From Adineta vaga (lineage: Eukaryota > Rotifera), in NCBI GenBank assembly GCA_021613535.1, contig CP075495.1, positions 4,712,001-4,776,000 on the forward strand: 64,000 nucleotides of DNA, read 5' to 3'. The notes under the pieces were generated by a model, which ran no database searches, was not told the DNA's origin, and saw only the letters and a list, made by a program, of their open reading frames with translations. Below, piece by piece: positions 49,230 to 60,689 of this stretch (positions are counted from its first letter, which is position 1; each line of letters starts with the position of its first letter). Both the position numbers and the translations under genes were made by a program.

Positions 49230-49903
49230 TTAAAACCATTCAAATTCATCCGTAAGTGCATCATAATAAATTTCTTCTTCGTCACTATCATCAATACATT
49301 TTCTTTTCCATCTTTGTCTTACTCGTCGAACGATATGCCGTGTTCTAGCATGTAATGTATAACAAGCACCATTCGATGAGTAATAATAAGAAGTAAAATC
49401 TGAAAACGATCGTACTGCATTTTTAAATGTTCCATTTGAAAATGGTTGAAATAGAATAGCTAATAGTTGAAAGATTCGATGAATACATGCTGATAAAATC
49501 ATCAGACGATTTGTGATTAAATGAATAGCAATTAATATTGATTTTAACATTTGTATCCATCCATGAATAACTCGAATAATTTGAACAAGTTTTTCAATAA
49601 ATAAGAAAATGCTTCGTGTCATTCGATCGATATAAGTAAAAAGTTGAAAGATAAATGTTGCTGTTAAACATAAAGAATTATATGCTTGATAAAGACTTTT
49701 AATAAAATGTCGTCGACGAGATTTCCGTTTCAATGGTTTATCAAATAGAAATGCATTATTTTTTGAATGATGTTTACTAATAAAATGTTAATTATGTAAA
49801 AACAAAACGAAGAGAATAAAACTTACGAACTAAAACGAGAAAGTAATGATTTACGATGAAAGAGATTATGTTGATGTTGTTTTTTAGTTTTTGAAAAAAT
49901 CAT
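49230..49903 (-). CDS. Unrecognised protein with hydrophobic helical core and acidic tail
   Basis: Two exons, 49903-49827 and 49776-49230, give 207 residues. The N-terminus is basic (KTKKQHQHNLFHRKS, LKRKSRRRHFIKS). Residues about 55-135 form several hydrophobic helices (LCLTATFIFQLFTYIDRM, LVQIIRVIHGWIQMLKSILI, HRIFQLLAILFQPF) that could be membrane-associated or amphipathic. A basic patch (RHIVRRVRQRWKRK) leads into an acidic C-terminus (DDSDEEEIYYDALTDEFEWF). No signal peptide precedes the basic start. No family is recognised. The splice junction is clean and the open frame is long for this AT content, which is why it is listed. Confidence 0.55.
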
Positions 49904-50781
49904 ATGTTCTATACGTATTAATATTTGGATAAATAAGTGTGGGTGCGGCTAATATTCCCGAAGACATATATGAATAACAAGAAACATTGGTAACACATGG
50001 CTAATAAAGGTAGAGTAACCTGTAAACATCAAAAGACGTCATCAGATTTTATACTCCAACGCGAAAAAGAAAAAGAATGTACAAGAAATTAGGCGATGTT
50101 TTACCTATTTAAAAATGGTGCGATATTTCTACGATGTGCTAAATGCAAAACTATATTACAAGATTAAAATAGTTCTTAACTGATCGAATCAAATAACATG
50201 TATGATCGTGTTCGTTTTTTTCTCTCTTCTCCTTCTTCTAATCAAATATTTGAAGTGGAGACGAACGATATGAATACAAAAAATTCGTTCTTACGTCTTT
50301 TTTTTGACGATTTTTTTTTCATGATATGATTGTATTCGTAATGACAGAATGAAAGAAGAAAAAAACGCAATATATATGTAGACAAATGATTATCGTTGAA
50401 AATTATTAAACATGTTTGTTAACCTACGATATGTATATACATATAAGAATAAAATTCTACAAAAGTAAGTTAAGCTTCTTCTTAACTGATTAACGATATG
50501 AATTCTTATTGATTGTTATGTTAGGAGCGGGATCTTAACAATGAACGATAGATAGAGAAAATTTTGTAGAATTTTACGTGTTTTCATTGTATTGAATCAT
50601 TTGAATGAGTAAATAAATGTAACTACTGAAATTAGTAATAATTAGATATGCATTTATTAAAAGAAACATGTGATAATGAGAAGTAACGTTTCACTATATT
50701 GATGAATCATATTTGTATACTAGTTTAGTTTTGATGAGTGTATGATTTCAACATTTTATTCAAAAAAATATATTCATCAAA
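49904..50781 (+). other. Intergenic, no gene seen
   Basis: Upstream of the unrecognised helical protein and downstream of the transporter gene. It has poly-T runs and no supported exon or repeat. Confidence 0.5.
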
Positions 50782-53625
50782 TCAAAATTTACGATCTATG
50801 GGAATAACACCAGAATAATTTGCACTTGCCAAAGGACATCCATCTCTCGTTACTCCTCCTGTACCCCACCACGCTGGAAAATATACACCATTCGATTCAA
50901 GTACAAAAAATATAAAATATCCACAAATTACAACCCCACAACTCATTGCTGCTGAGAAGATAAATGCATATTTTTTCCACCAATCATGTACATATCGATA
51001 TAGGACATAGTTAAAAATAAAACCAATGAAAAACCATGTTGGAAATTCTGCTGCCGAAGCTGGTGGAATATTGAGTGGACCCATAAGAAGAATTGGAAAA
51101 TTGATCAATGCAAACCGTTTAATACTTGGATACTTTTTCCATAAGTACCAACTGAGTATTGGTAGAAAGAAACCAAGTGGTATTGCCAAAAGAACTATGG
51201 AATATCGTGAGCCTGGTGCAAACACTCCTAATTAATGAGAAGAAAAATGCTTTTCAATGATTACGAAAAAGAAAGGTAGTTTTATTTACTAGATAAACTA
51301 AATACGATCGATGCTGTATAAGTATTTTCAACATTCAAACATTTCCAAGAAGGATTATCATTTGTACAAATATTTGCAACATTATTGAGAAGATATAATG
51401 CAGTCGAGTAATGCACTATAGAAGCAATAATGGCAGATGTAATCATCAATGCAAGTGTTACACGAGGTGATATCTTAGAGTTTAGGAAAAAATAAAATTG
51501 ATATAAAGACACAATTAGTTAGCTTTCCTACTTTCATATAATGTCCGATTTTATAGTTCGTTAAGTAGATCATAATTTGATTTTGAGATGCAGTTGAAAA
51601 TATACGAAATGCAAGAAAACCAAGTGGACGACCAGGCAAAATGAGACCACTAACAAAATCACTTAAAATGAATGTCTCTACAATACGATATACGAATGCA
51701 TTTCGCTTTTCAAAAGTGACATAAAAAGATTATCAGAAAACTTACGTATCGACATACTTGTTGTTGCTGTTATAATGCCATTTGGTAAAGTATTAATGCA
51801 GAGAAAAATAATTGTTACTGGAAAGAAATCGAAATTTTCGATATAGAAGTTTTGAAAAAAAAAACATTTTCACGTACAAAGCATCATCCCTGGTGGCATT
51901 AATTTTGTACTAGCACAAAATATAGTTGCAATCAGTAATGTCGCTATAAGTGTAGTATAGTACCTAGAAAGAATATAAAGATGTAAGTACGAATATGTCC
52001 GAAATACTTACCACCATTCAGGAACTGCTGGATAATATGACATAAGTTTCGCATGAATATCATTTTTCGCATCGGCTAGACTTGAACGATATTGTTCAAC
52101 GATCGATTTACCTACAAACATACTCAAATGGATTATTGCACGTTAGATTTCTATATTCAAAATTTCAAGTGATGACACATAACTATTTTCAAAACACCAG
52201 TACAAAAGTTTTGTTATACAAAGATAGAACATTACCATGATAAAGTATTGTATGTATGATAATTGCTGATCAAGAAGCAAACATAAAAGTCGTTGAAACA
52301 ATACTACCAGCTGTTAACTGTCCTTCACCTACAATATATCACTTAACTATAAGTCGAATAAGAAGATTTATTGATTACCATAGATTTGACGAGCTGTTTG
52401 ATTTACACGAAAATGATCATTCATTATTTTTCGAACATTATAATAATATCCATCGGCATCAAAAACTCGATTTGATACAATAGGCATTTCTTGTAAATTC
52501 CACACGTTCAAATAATAGATAATTGGTGTGACGATCCAAATTGTAGCTACAAATCCAACAAAAATATTAACATGTGCCCTATACAAAAAGTAACTTTTTC
52601 ATAATTCAAATTTTCTTAGAAATTCACCAGAATGGTACCAGTATTGGTGAATCTTGATACGATACCCAAGCATTTCAATCGAGTTGTATTGCTCCTAAAC
52701 CAAGTCCATTAGCACCAGTTATTTGTGAAAAAATAAGATTATCCGGTGCAATCATACAAAGCAATGAAAGAGCTGATAACAAAGGAAACATATAACCCGG
52801 TAACCAATACCAAAAAAATTGTAAAAGAACAACGGTCCAAAAAAATTTCGCACGTGACATCGTCCAACGAGATTTTGTACCAATTCATTCATTTGAGTCA
52901 TCGATTAATGTACGAATTAATGAACAACTCATCAATGTTTTTGGCCATATCATAGAAGCTGGCCAGATGAGAAATCTATTTAAAATACCCGATACAGTAA
53001 TTGCAATAAATTGCATAATTAATATAAATAATATTGCACTAAAATGATTCAGATAATATTTATAATAAAAACGTTGAATAGTAATCGTTTCGATTGCTTC
53101 AGATGTACGTGTACATGATGTTGCCATAATTGTAATAAGAGCATGTTCTTTATATGTAAATGAACCTGGATTGATTTTTATATTAAATATAGTAGATGGT
53201 AAAATTGTAGCCATAATTTTACCGATTAAATATGAAATTAATATAACAATGCCAACATTGACATCTAATGGTAATGTACGAAAAGCGAAAAATTGAACAG
53301 TGAATGACATAAGACATGTTAGTAATATTCCAATAAATATAGAACGAAATGTTACGCACAACATCGTTGGATCATCTGTGTTAGATATATGAGCTTCTAC
53401 TTCTTCATAAGATGACCCTTCAGTGGACTTCGAAGATATCGTATTAGTCAGTAGCAATTCATTATCATCATCCTGTAATAGAAAAACATTATAAGAAAGA
53501 AAACCTTCTCATGTTAATAGAACTACTTTATCACGCTTTTCGTAGGGTGGGTTTTTATAGATAGATTCAGTTGGTGTTTGAGATTTTTCGTCGACATTTT
53601 CGTATTCATTTCGAGTAACCAACAT
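50782..53625 (-). pseudogene. OPT-family oligopeptide transporter with three in-frame TGA codons
   Basis: Ten exons (53625-53527, 53472-52628, 52578-52379, 52328-52236, 52111-52012, 51963-51878, 51817-51746, 51677-51532, 51473-51290, 51227-50782) give a 756-codon frame. Family motifs appear in order: INPGSFTYKEHALITIMA, FLIWPASMIWPKTLMSC, YWLPGYMFPLLSALSLLCMI, SQITGANGLGLGAIQLD, NRVFDADGYYYNV, PGRPLGFLAFR and ALINFPILLMGPLNIPPASA. OPT proteins are proton-coupled importers of small peptides or metal chelates with 12-16 membrane helices. The frame is open except TGA at codons 229 (52885-52887), 299 (52675-52677, where the family has the Trp of LDW) and 401 (52270-52272). No frameshift or broken splice site is seen. 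It is probably a young pseudogene, or it is read through. OPT genes are typical of fungi and plants, so lateral origin is likely. Confidence 0.82.
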
Positions 53626-54245
53626 GATTTCGATTAGAAAACCGACTAAACACAACTACTTAGGTTTGGATGACAATCATTCATTCATTGAAAATGCAAA
53701 TAAAAGAACACACATTCTATTGCTATAAAAATAAGAAACAAAAAAAAAGAAGGAAATGTTTCCTCAGTTTTTTATATCGTTTGTAATAAACATACTAATG
53801 TTTATCATACCACTTGTAAGTCATACGCAAATTTCACAATTACTGATGGATAATCGTACGTAAAGAATAACTATATTGAATAAATTCCTGGTAAATCTTT
53901 CGCATCTGAAGTCAACTTTGATTGCACAATTATAACCATATGTTTTTCTTAACTAATACAAATTACCCACTCGATTTGCAGCAATAGAAAAACTCCTTTT
54001 AAATACATAAATGCAATTTATGATCGGCTTCAATTTAGTTACTTTTATCTGCAAATTTCATTCGAATGCGGCAGAAAAAAATCAATTTCTATAGAGCATT
54101 GATTCGAAGAAATTTTATGAAATGATATAAATGTTATTCAATTTATTTCCACGCGCTAATTCTTCTTTCAATACATTTTTTTTCTAATCATACAATTACA
54201 CGAAATACCCTGATGTATTTATAAAACAACGAGATCATTTAGCAG
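53626..54245 (+). other. Divergent intergenic region
   Basis: Between the transporter start (-) and the micro-exon gene start (+). No exon, repeat or RNA gene supported. Confidence 0.45.
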
Positions 54246-57200
54246 ATGGCAAACAGAAAACAAACGAATGGTATTATTTTAATATCATCAATTATATGTT
54301 CATTCTATCGTCCTTATTACTCTCATAGATCTTAAAATATCATTAAAAAAAGTACGTCAAACGAATTGGTTTGATGGTATTCATGAACTACCTATTAATA
54401 TCGATAAAGGTTAGAGTAGAATATGCAATAGCATCACGAACTGATCATTTCTTATTTGTAGAATTGTTAGATGAATGTTCTGAAATGATTCAAAATTTTA
54501 GTAAGTATGGTTCAATGAAACATATTTATTTTCATATATTGAGTTTTGTTTTAGTTGATAACGAAAGATCATTATCGCCAAAACCAGCTCAATCAAAATC
54601 AAAATCACGAAAACAACAAGGTCTGAATTCCCTCATTTCTCATAATCTATCTATTCACACAAATTAACAATTGATTTAGCTAAGAAAAGTAAAAAATCCC
54701 AAATAAAAGCAACTACTAAACTCTCCAATCACAAATCTTCTCGTCAACGAACAAAATCAAATAAATCACAAAAAAAACTACAAAAGAAAACCATTCCACC
54801 ATTTCATCATACGCAAATCATAAGTACCAATGCACATTCTTGTTATCCATCGTAAGATCATTTCGAAACTATGATTAATCAAATCATAGAATTCACTTCA
54901 GAGTATTTCCATGCTATCGTTCGTGTGGTCCAATTCATTGCCCAAAAAATAAATTGCCCATGCCTCGAGATCTCTGGTACCGTATTGTTTATTCTCAAGC
55001 ACTTGAACAACAATTAGGTAAATAGAGATTATCATCGAAAGTGAAAATGATCTATGTATGAATACTTTCAGTTGCCTCTTCGAAAAGAAAACAAAGAGAA
55101 GGTATTGTTTTTCATCGAAGATGGAATAAAAATAAATAAATAACTTTTTCTTACGGTTCAGTTGAAGAAAACGAATCGATTGAAGATTCATCATTATTCC
55201 ATCAATCACATAGTTTGTCAAAAGAATCTTTTGCTTTGTTTATATTAAGGATTTCATAATAATTTAGAGAATAAATTAACTAGCAATAGTTTACCACTAC
55301 AGCAAACAATGAATGCAGCATTTTCATCACCAACAACTTCAGAGTTCGTTAAGTTAAACGGTATGGATTACAAATTCTTCTATCACACACAATTTCTGTC
55401 TCTTATACGAATCATTTGTAAAAAACAGAATTTCAAAATTCTGTTGATATTATAAAAGAGGACACTATTCAAACGGGTGATATAACTCAAAACAATTCTC
55501 AGAAATCGTATCGAAGTAAAATATCTCGATATAGAAATCGTGAATAATAGATTTAATTTTAGTCGATCATCCCGGATATATTTCTGAAACTTTACCATTA
55601 GAAATCGAACATAATCATGATCAATCAAGTAAACAAATTCTACTTCTAAACTAGAAACTTATTCGTATTTTAAAAAGATCTTATAGAATTAAAAGAAAAA
55701 CGTAGGATTTCAAACAAATGTTTCTTTTGATGATCATCTATAGTAGACACAACTCCATGGATGAGTATTTCGAATAAAACAACTCAATCTACAGATGAAG
55801 AACCAATCAATTATCCTAGTATGATTTGTTTGAAAATACTGAATTGATATCATCTTATGTCTGGCTAAAACTTTCCTATGTATAGAGATGAATTCCATCC
55901 CGAATCCTTCATCCACAACAATCATCATTCTAGATAATCAGCCAGCTATTGAAAAAATCAACTGTAAATTTTCTTCTTCATTAATTCAAAGTCAAATTTA
56001 ATTAATATATAGCATCATCACTTTTGCCAAAACAATCGATGAGAACTATGTCAAATGAATATTCATCAGTTACTTCTCCGATTGTGCTCGTTCATCCATT
56101 ATACAATCAATTGGTTGAATGTACAATAGAAAATTCGATCTTTATCATAAAGCAATTTTTTCGTTTTCTTTTACGATTAGATTATAATCTTCAAGATATT
56201 TCACAAATTGAACTATTCAAACGATTGAACCGTCGATTGGCACATATACGTCAAACATTGAAAGCTATGTCATCAGATGATATCGAAATAAAACTAAAAT
56301 ATAAACGTGATGGTATTGAATAGTATCGATTTTTGATAACTTCATCGAAATAATTCTAGCCCTAGTTAAAAAACGTCAAACACCAGTTCAATCATTAACA
56401 AAAGATGAAAGAATAGCTATGACTGAATGTTAGTAGATCAATTATTATTTACAAAGAAAGATATATTTTCTTTTTTTTTCGTTTGGACCTATTTTAGTGG
56501 AATTAAATGTTTATGAATATGTTCAAGGTATGAATCAACTTTTCTATTCAAAAGAATTTCATCTTATCCTAGAATCTTGTAGCTCTCGATGGTTCACTAT
56601 CAAAATATATTTCAATAAATAATATCAATGAATCAGAATGCAAACAAATCCCATCAATTTCTCGCATTTTACCTACAGGAAAAAGTGTGATTTCACTTCA
56701 ATCATCCATCACACCATCAAGGTCAACATTCAATACAAGTAAATAAATATTTTTAGAATATCTTTCTTTTTTTACATCATCGAAGATTTCGAAGTTCAAC
56801 CATCAACTGTTAGTCAATCTGCAGCTCTTCTTTCGACTACAACAACTCAATTCAGTGACAAAACAGGTGAATTCTATAGAATCAAACATTTTTCATACAG
56901 ATTTCTTTGTATTTCGTAGAAAAATGTGTTTCATGGAATCATTCACTATTATCAACTCTAATGAATAGTTAGTTTGAAATTATTTCATTCAAATTTGCAT
57001 TCTTTATTCTTAGTGTTCGAACATTCGACATCATTGCGCAAAGCTCAAATACATAAACAATGTAAGTAAAACTCATTCCAATCGATTTCTTTCCAATCAT
57101 GTGTAGTGGCTCGACGATATGAACATATATGTAACAAAGCTCCAGAATTTAATATGACACAATTACAAGCGCGTAAGTTTTCGAAGTTATTCTTCATATT

Positions 57201-57559
57201 TAGTTTAGAATTATTGTTTGTAGAAATCAATTCGAAAGCAAAAGGTTAGTAGTTAACATTCAAATTCGAGAATTTCGAATAGATGAAAGACAGAGTCTAT
57301 TAAAAATAGAAATTGATTTAGCTTTAGTACAAAATAAAAATATTCATCACCCAAATGAACATGAACGTTTACGAATAGCCGAGTGTAAGTTCTACAAAAT
57401 GATATTTTTAAGTTTACTCTTTTTTCTTAGTGGAATTATGTCTATATGAACTTGAACAAGGTAGAATATTTATTTCAATCTATCTAAATCTCATCTTTAT
57501 ACTATTATTCTATTCTAGAACAAACTCAACGAAATCAATCGAATAAAAATGAAATTTAA
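54246..57559 (+). CDS. Micro-exon gene, protein of unknown family
   Basis: Twenty-five exons averaging about 80 bases were chained from the ATG at 54246-54248 to TAA at 57557-57559, giving 660 residues. Exons of 21, 25, 30, 30, 30, 39, 48 and 48 bases occur, and only the one at 56013-56312 reaches 300. Every intron except the fifth is phase 1, so most internal exons are symmetric and can be skipped without changing frame. The protein starts MANRKQTNDLKISLKKVRQT, has a basic Lys/Gln/Ser region (SKSKSRKQQ), a compact Cys-containing part (FRVFPCYRSCGPIHCPKNK, MPRDLWYRIVYSQ), long Ser/Thr-rich stretches and helical pieces. The 30-base exons LELNVYEYVQ and LELCLYELEQ look duplicated. No known domain is recognised; the consistent splice chain is the evidence. 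Confidence 0.65.
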
Positions 57560-57698
57560 CATCTGTTGTTGCATGTGATGTTGTTATTTTTTTTCTTTTT
57601 TGTTTATTAATGATCTTTTCTTGTTATTAACGGGTTTTTTTTCTTGTTCACAAAAACAAGCGAAAGAACAGTTCGAAAAAAACAAAACAATCAATTTC

Positions 57699-58190
57699 TT
57701 ATGCTGTAGCAATGGCTGTTGATTGTTCGCCTGGTACAGTTCTAATAATATCTGAATCACCTGGATCAGTTATAGCAAGAATTCCAACACGAAAATATTT
57801 GCCACAAGCTGTACCTAATTCAATATTATTTCCACCGTAATGATGTACACCAGTTTTGGCTAACATAGCATAATATTCAATTTCACTTTTTCTATACAAA
57901 CCAAATGAATTTTATTGATTCAATGAAAGAAAAGGAAACTAAACTGACCTGATTTGAGGTGTGTTGCCTGAAACAAGAATTAATTTAGCTTGACCATTTC
58001 GCAAAGCTTTCAATGTTTGACGATAACCAAGTACATATTTGCCAGATTTCATAACAAGTTGAAGACGTTGATTAATCGTCTCAGCTTGTTTTTTCTACAG
58101 ATGAGAAGAAGAAAAAACAACAATTCACAAATAAAATTTATTTCTTTCATCAATGAAACATACTCCTGCAACTTTTTTTGGTGGTGCCAT
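57699..58190 (-). CDS. RPL30: 60S ribosomal protein eL30
   Basis: Three exons (58190-58164, 58094-57949, 57891-57699) encode 121 residues, against 115 in human. Conserved blocks cover almost the whole protein: [78 protein letters not shown] and [15 protein letters not shown]. eL30 is a large-subunit protein with an L7Ae-like fold near the subunit interface. In yeast it autoregulates its own splicing. The first exon has only nine codons, a common arrangement for ribosomal protein genes. It shares a 318-base head-to-head region with the SR protein gene. Confidence 0.97.
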
Positions 58191-58508
58191 AATCTAAAAT
58201 AAAATAATCAATATATATTAAATAATCATCATCATGGAAAATGAAATGAAATGAAATGATAGTATATAATAAACAAAAATCCATTGGAAATGGTATTTTT
58301 CAGTCGCCATTATCATTCGATTCTTCATTCGAATAGGTTTCAGCCTCCATTGAAATTTTTCTTTTTCACGCATAGTGAGAGCGCTACTATCGCTAAAGAG
58401 ATTTCTCTCCTTCTCGTTTGCTTGTTCTTTCTGTTTTACAATCAATAACATCATGTGTAGATGTTTTCTTTTGTTTAATAATAATAATTTTGAAAGAATT
58501 TTTTCTAG

Positions 58509-60038
58509 ATGCGTTCGTCGAATGGACCATTGAAATTATTTATTGGTAATATTGGAAATAATAATAAATCAGATTTAAGTCGAGCATTCAGTAAATATGG
58601 TGAAATCTCGACAATTTATGTTGATGAGAAGAAAAATTTTGCTTTTGTGGAATTTACTTCAGCAAGCGATGGCGAACGTGCTTTACAACATATCAATAAT
58701 AAACCAGTGAATGGTTCGAGACTTCGTGTAGAATATGCAAAATCGGATAAAGTTTCACGAGATAATCGGCGACCAATTTCACGTGAACGTTCTCCAACAG
58801 CATCATTTTATAATCATTTACAGGTTTGATAACTAATAAAAAAAAAAGATTTATTCGAATGTTTTCTATTTGTTCTCAAAGGTAACTGCAAATCGTTTAC
58901 CAGTAATGGATTCGATGCGTCACAATTATTATCAAAATCATCCCATTGCTATGATGCCCGCTTCAGCTATGTCTCGTGGTCGATCGTTAACACCACCATC
59001 ATTTAAGCAGAATGCTCGTGTTTCGTCAATGTCTCATTTACGATCTCAAGATTTCTATCCACCTTATTATCCTCATCATCCAGCTGTCTATACAGATCCA
59101 GCTTATTATCGAGCATATGGTGATCCATATTTAATGCAACGTTTGCCACCACCACCAAGTGCTTTTTTTCGTTCCACATCACCATCGTCATCTTCTCGTG
59201 CTCCGCGACACATGTATCCATCATCAGATTACGATCATCCTCCTCCAGTTTCATCTCATAAACGATCATCACGTCGAAATCGGAGTCGAAGTCCACGCAG
59301 GTACAGATTTCGCATATTGTTGTCTCTCTCTCTTTTTCTGTCATCGATGATAAACAAAGAAATCGATTGCTTCATCGTTCCGCCTCTGTCATTGAAGACA
59401 AAAGAAATCTACTTCCGACAACCGACTAATCTTTCACTTTCTCTCTCACGAAAAAAACAGACAGTTATTCGATAACTTATGGATAATAATCATTTAAAAA
59501 GGTTGGTCTTTTCCAAGTGTACTATCTGTTTTGAAAAAAAGAAAAAAGAAAAAAATATTCGATCGAGAAAGAAAGCTAATTCATAATTATTTCATGTTTT
59601 TAGAAATTCACCAGCACGAAGAGACCGATCTAGTCGTGATAAAAAACGTAAACGACGAACTTCCAGTTCAGTTTCACCTAAACATCAGCGCGATCGTGGT
59701 CCACAAACACCACCAACAACACATCGAACTAAAAAACGGTAACATAAAAAACAAGAATTATTTTTTCTATCACGATTCTACTCTGTATTTTCTCCTTTTT
59801 TTCTATCTCTAGCTCTCGTTCTGATTCAAATACAGGTGCATCAATATCTGAACGAAAATCACCTTCAACGTCATCGTCTTCATCTTCTGAAGATGAAAAT
59901 AATGATGATAAACAATCAGATTCCAAACGGTAGTATTTTGTTTAAACTTATCGAATGGTATATTTTCTCTTTTTTTCTTTAAGATCACAAAACAATGGTT
60001 CAGATCGAAAACATTCGAGAAGAAAGACTCGAGAATAA
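58509..60038 (+). CDS. SR-type splicing factor with one RRM
   Basis: Five exons (58509-58823, 58882-59300, 59604-59738, 59813-59929, 59984-60038) give 346 residues. A single RRM occupies residues about 8-80: RNP2 is LKLFIGNI and RNP1 is KNFAFVEF, followed by LQHINNKPVNGSRLRVEYAK. The middle is rich in Tyr, His and Pro. The C-terminus has repeated RS/SR and Lys-rich motifs ([47 protein letters not shown]). Such proteins bind exonic enhancers or bridge splice sites in the nucleus. It resembles no single vertebrate SRSF closely. The four introns show normal GT-AG sites, the second being about 300 bases long. Confidence 0.88.
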
Positions 60039-60689
60039 ATCAATTTTTAAAATTAATAATATTACAATATTTGTTTATTTGTTTTGTTCCTTCTCTTTCT
60101 TCTTCTATATCTGTACGTGTGCTTTTCTTTTTCTGATTTTCCTACGAAACATTCGTTATGTGATGAGAACATTTCTTACTATCGAGTTGGACCTTTTTTT
60201 ACTGATCAATTTGTTTTGTTGTATGTCATACGAGTACGAGCACATGTGTCTCGTGCGTTTTCTGTTATCTTTGGTTGTGGTTGATGCTGATGTTTTTGCT
60301 CAAAAGAAAATAAAACCAATTGTGAACACATAGACAGGTACCATCTTGAGGGCGTGGGTGTGGGTGTGGATAAAGAGAAGATAAACACCTACCGTATTTA
60401 CAGAATTCATAATTCTCAGTTGTAATAACAATCTTATTAATATTTTCTGAAGAGTCAATAAAATTTATTCTAGAATTTTCTAAATTGTTTTATTTAATTC
60501 TGTTCTTTCATCACATTTGAACATAAACATGCAAGATTATTTTAGCAAATTCTTTTCGGACTCGATTTACATTGACTTTATACGTCAATTCCATTTTTCT
60601 ATTCATAGTTGACTTCGTAAAAACTTTTGAATTAACTATGAAGATTTTTATTCGAAAAATTGCTCAGTACAAAATTAAACTGACAATAA
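60039..60689 (+). other. 3' flank and spacer with telomere-like repeat
   Basis: Pyrimidine-rich sequence after the SR gene, with AATAAA at 60309-60314 region. It contains the G-rich tract at 60349-60369 listed separately and no exon. Confidence 0.45.
60349..60369 (+). repeat. Short interstitial telomere-like tract
   Basis: GGGCGTGGGTGTGGGTGTGG holds three TGTGGG-phase units with one T-to-C change. It is the same repeat as at 9191-9250, on the + strand, in otherwise AT-rich sequence. No inverted partner as clear as the earlier ones follows (only CACCTACC at 60387). Confidence 0.45.

Noticed and set aside
52270-52887. TGA read as selenocysteine or as tryptophan in the transporter
   Set aside because: OPT proteins are not selenoproteins, only one of three sites is a conserved Trp, and other genes in the window end with TGA as a normal stop. 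Kept only as a possible readthrough question.
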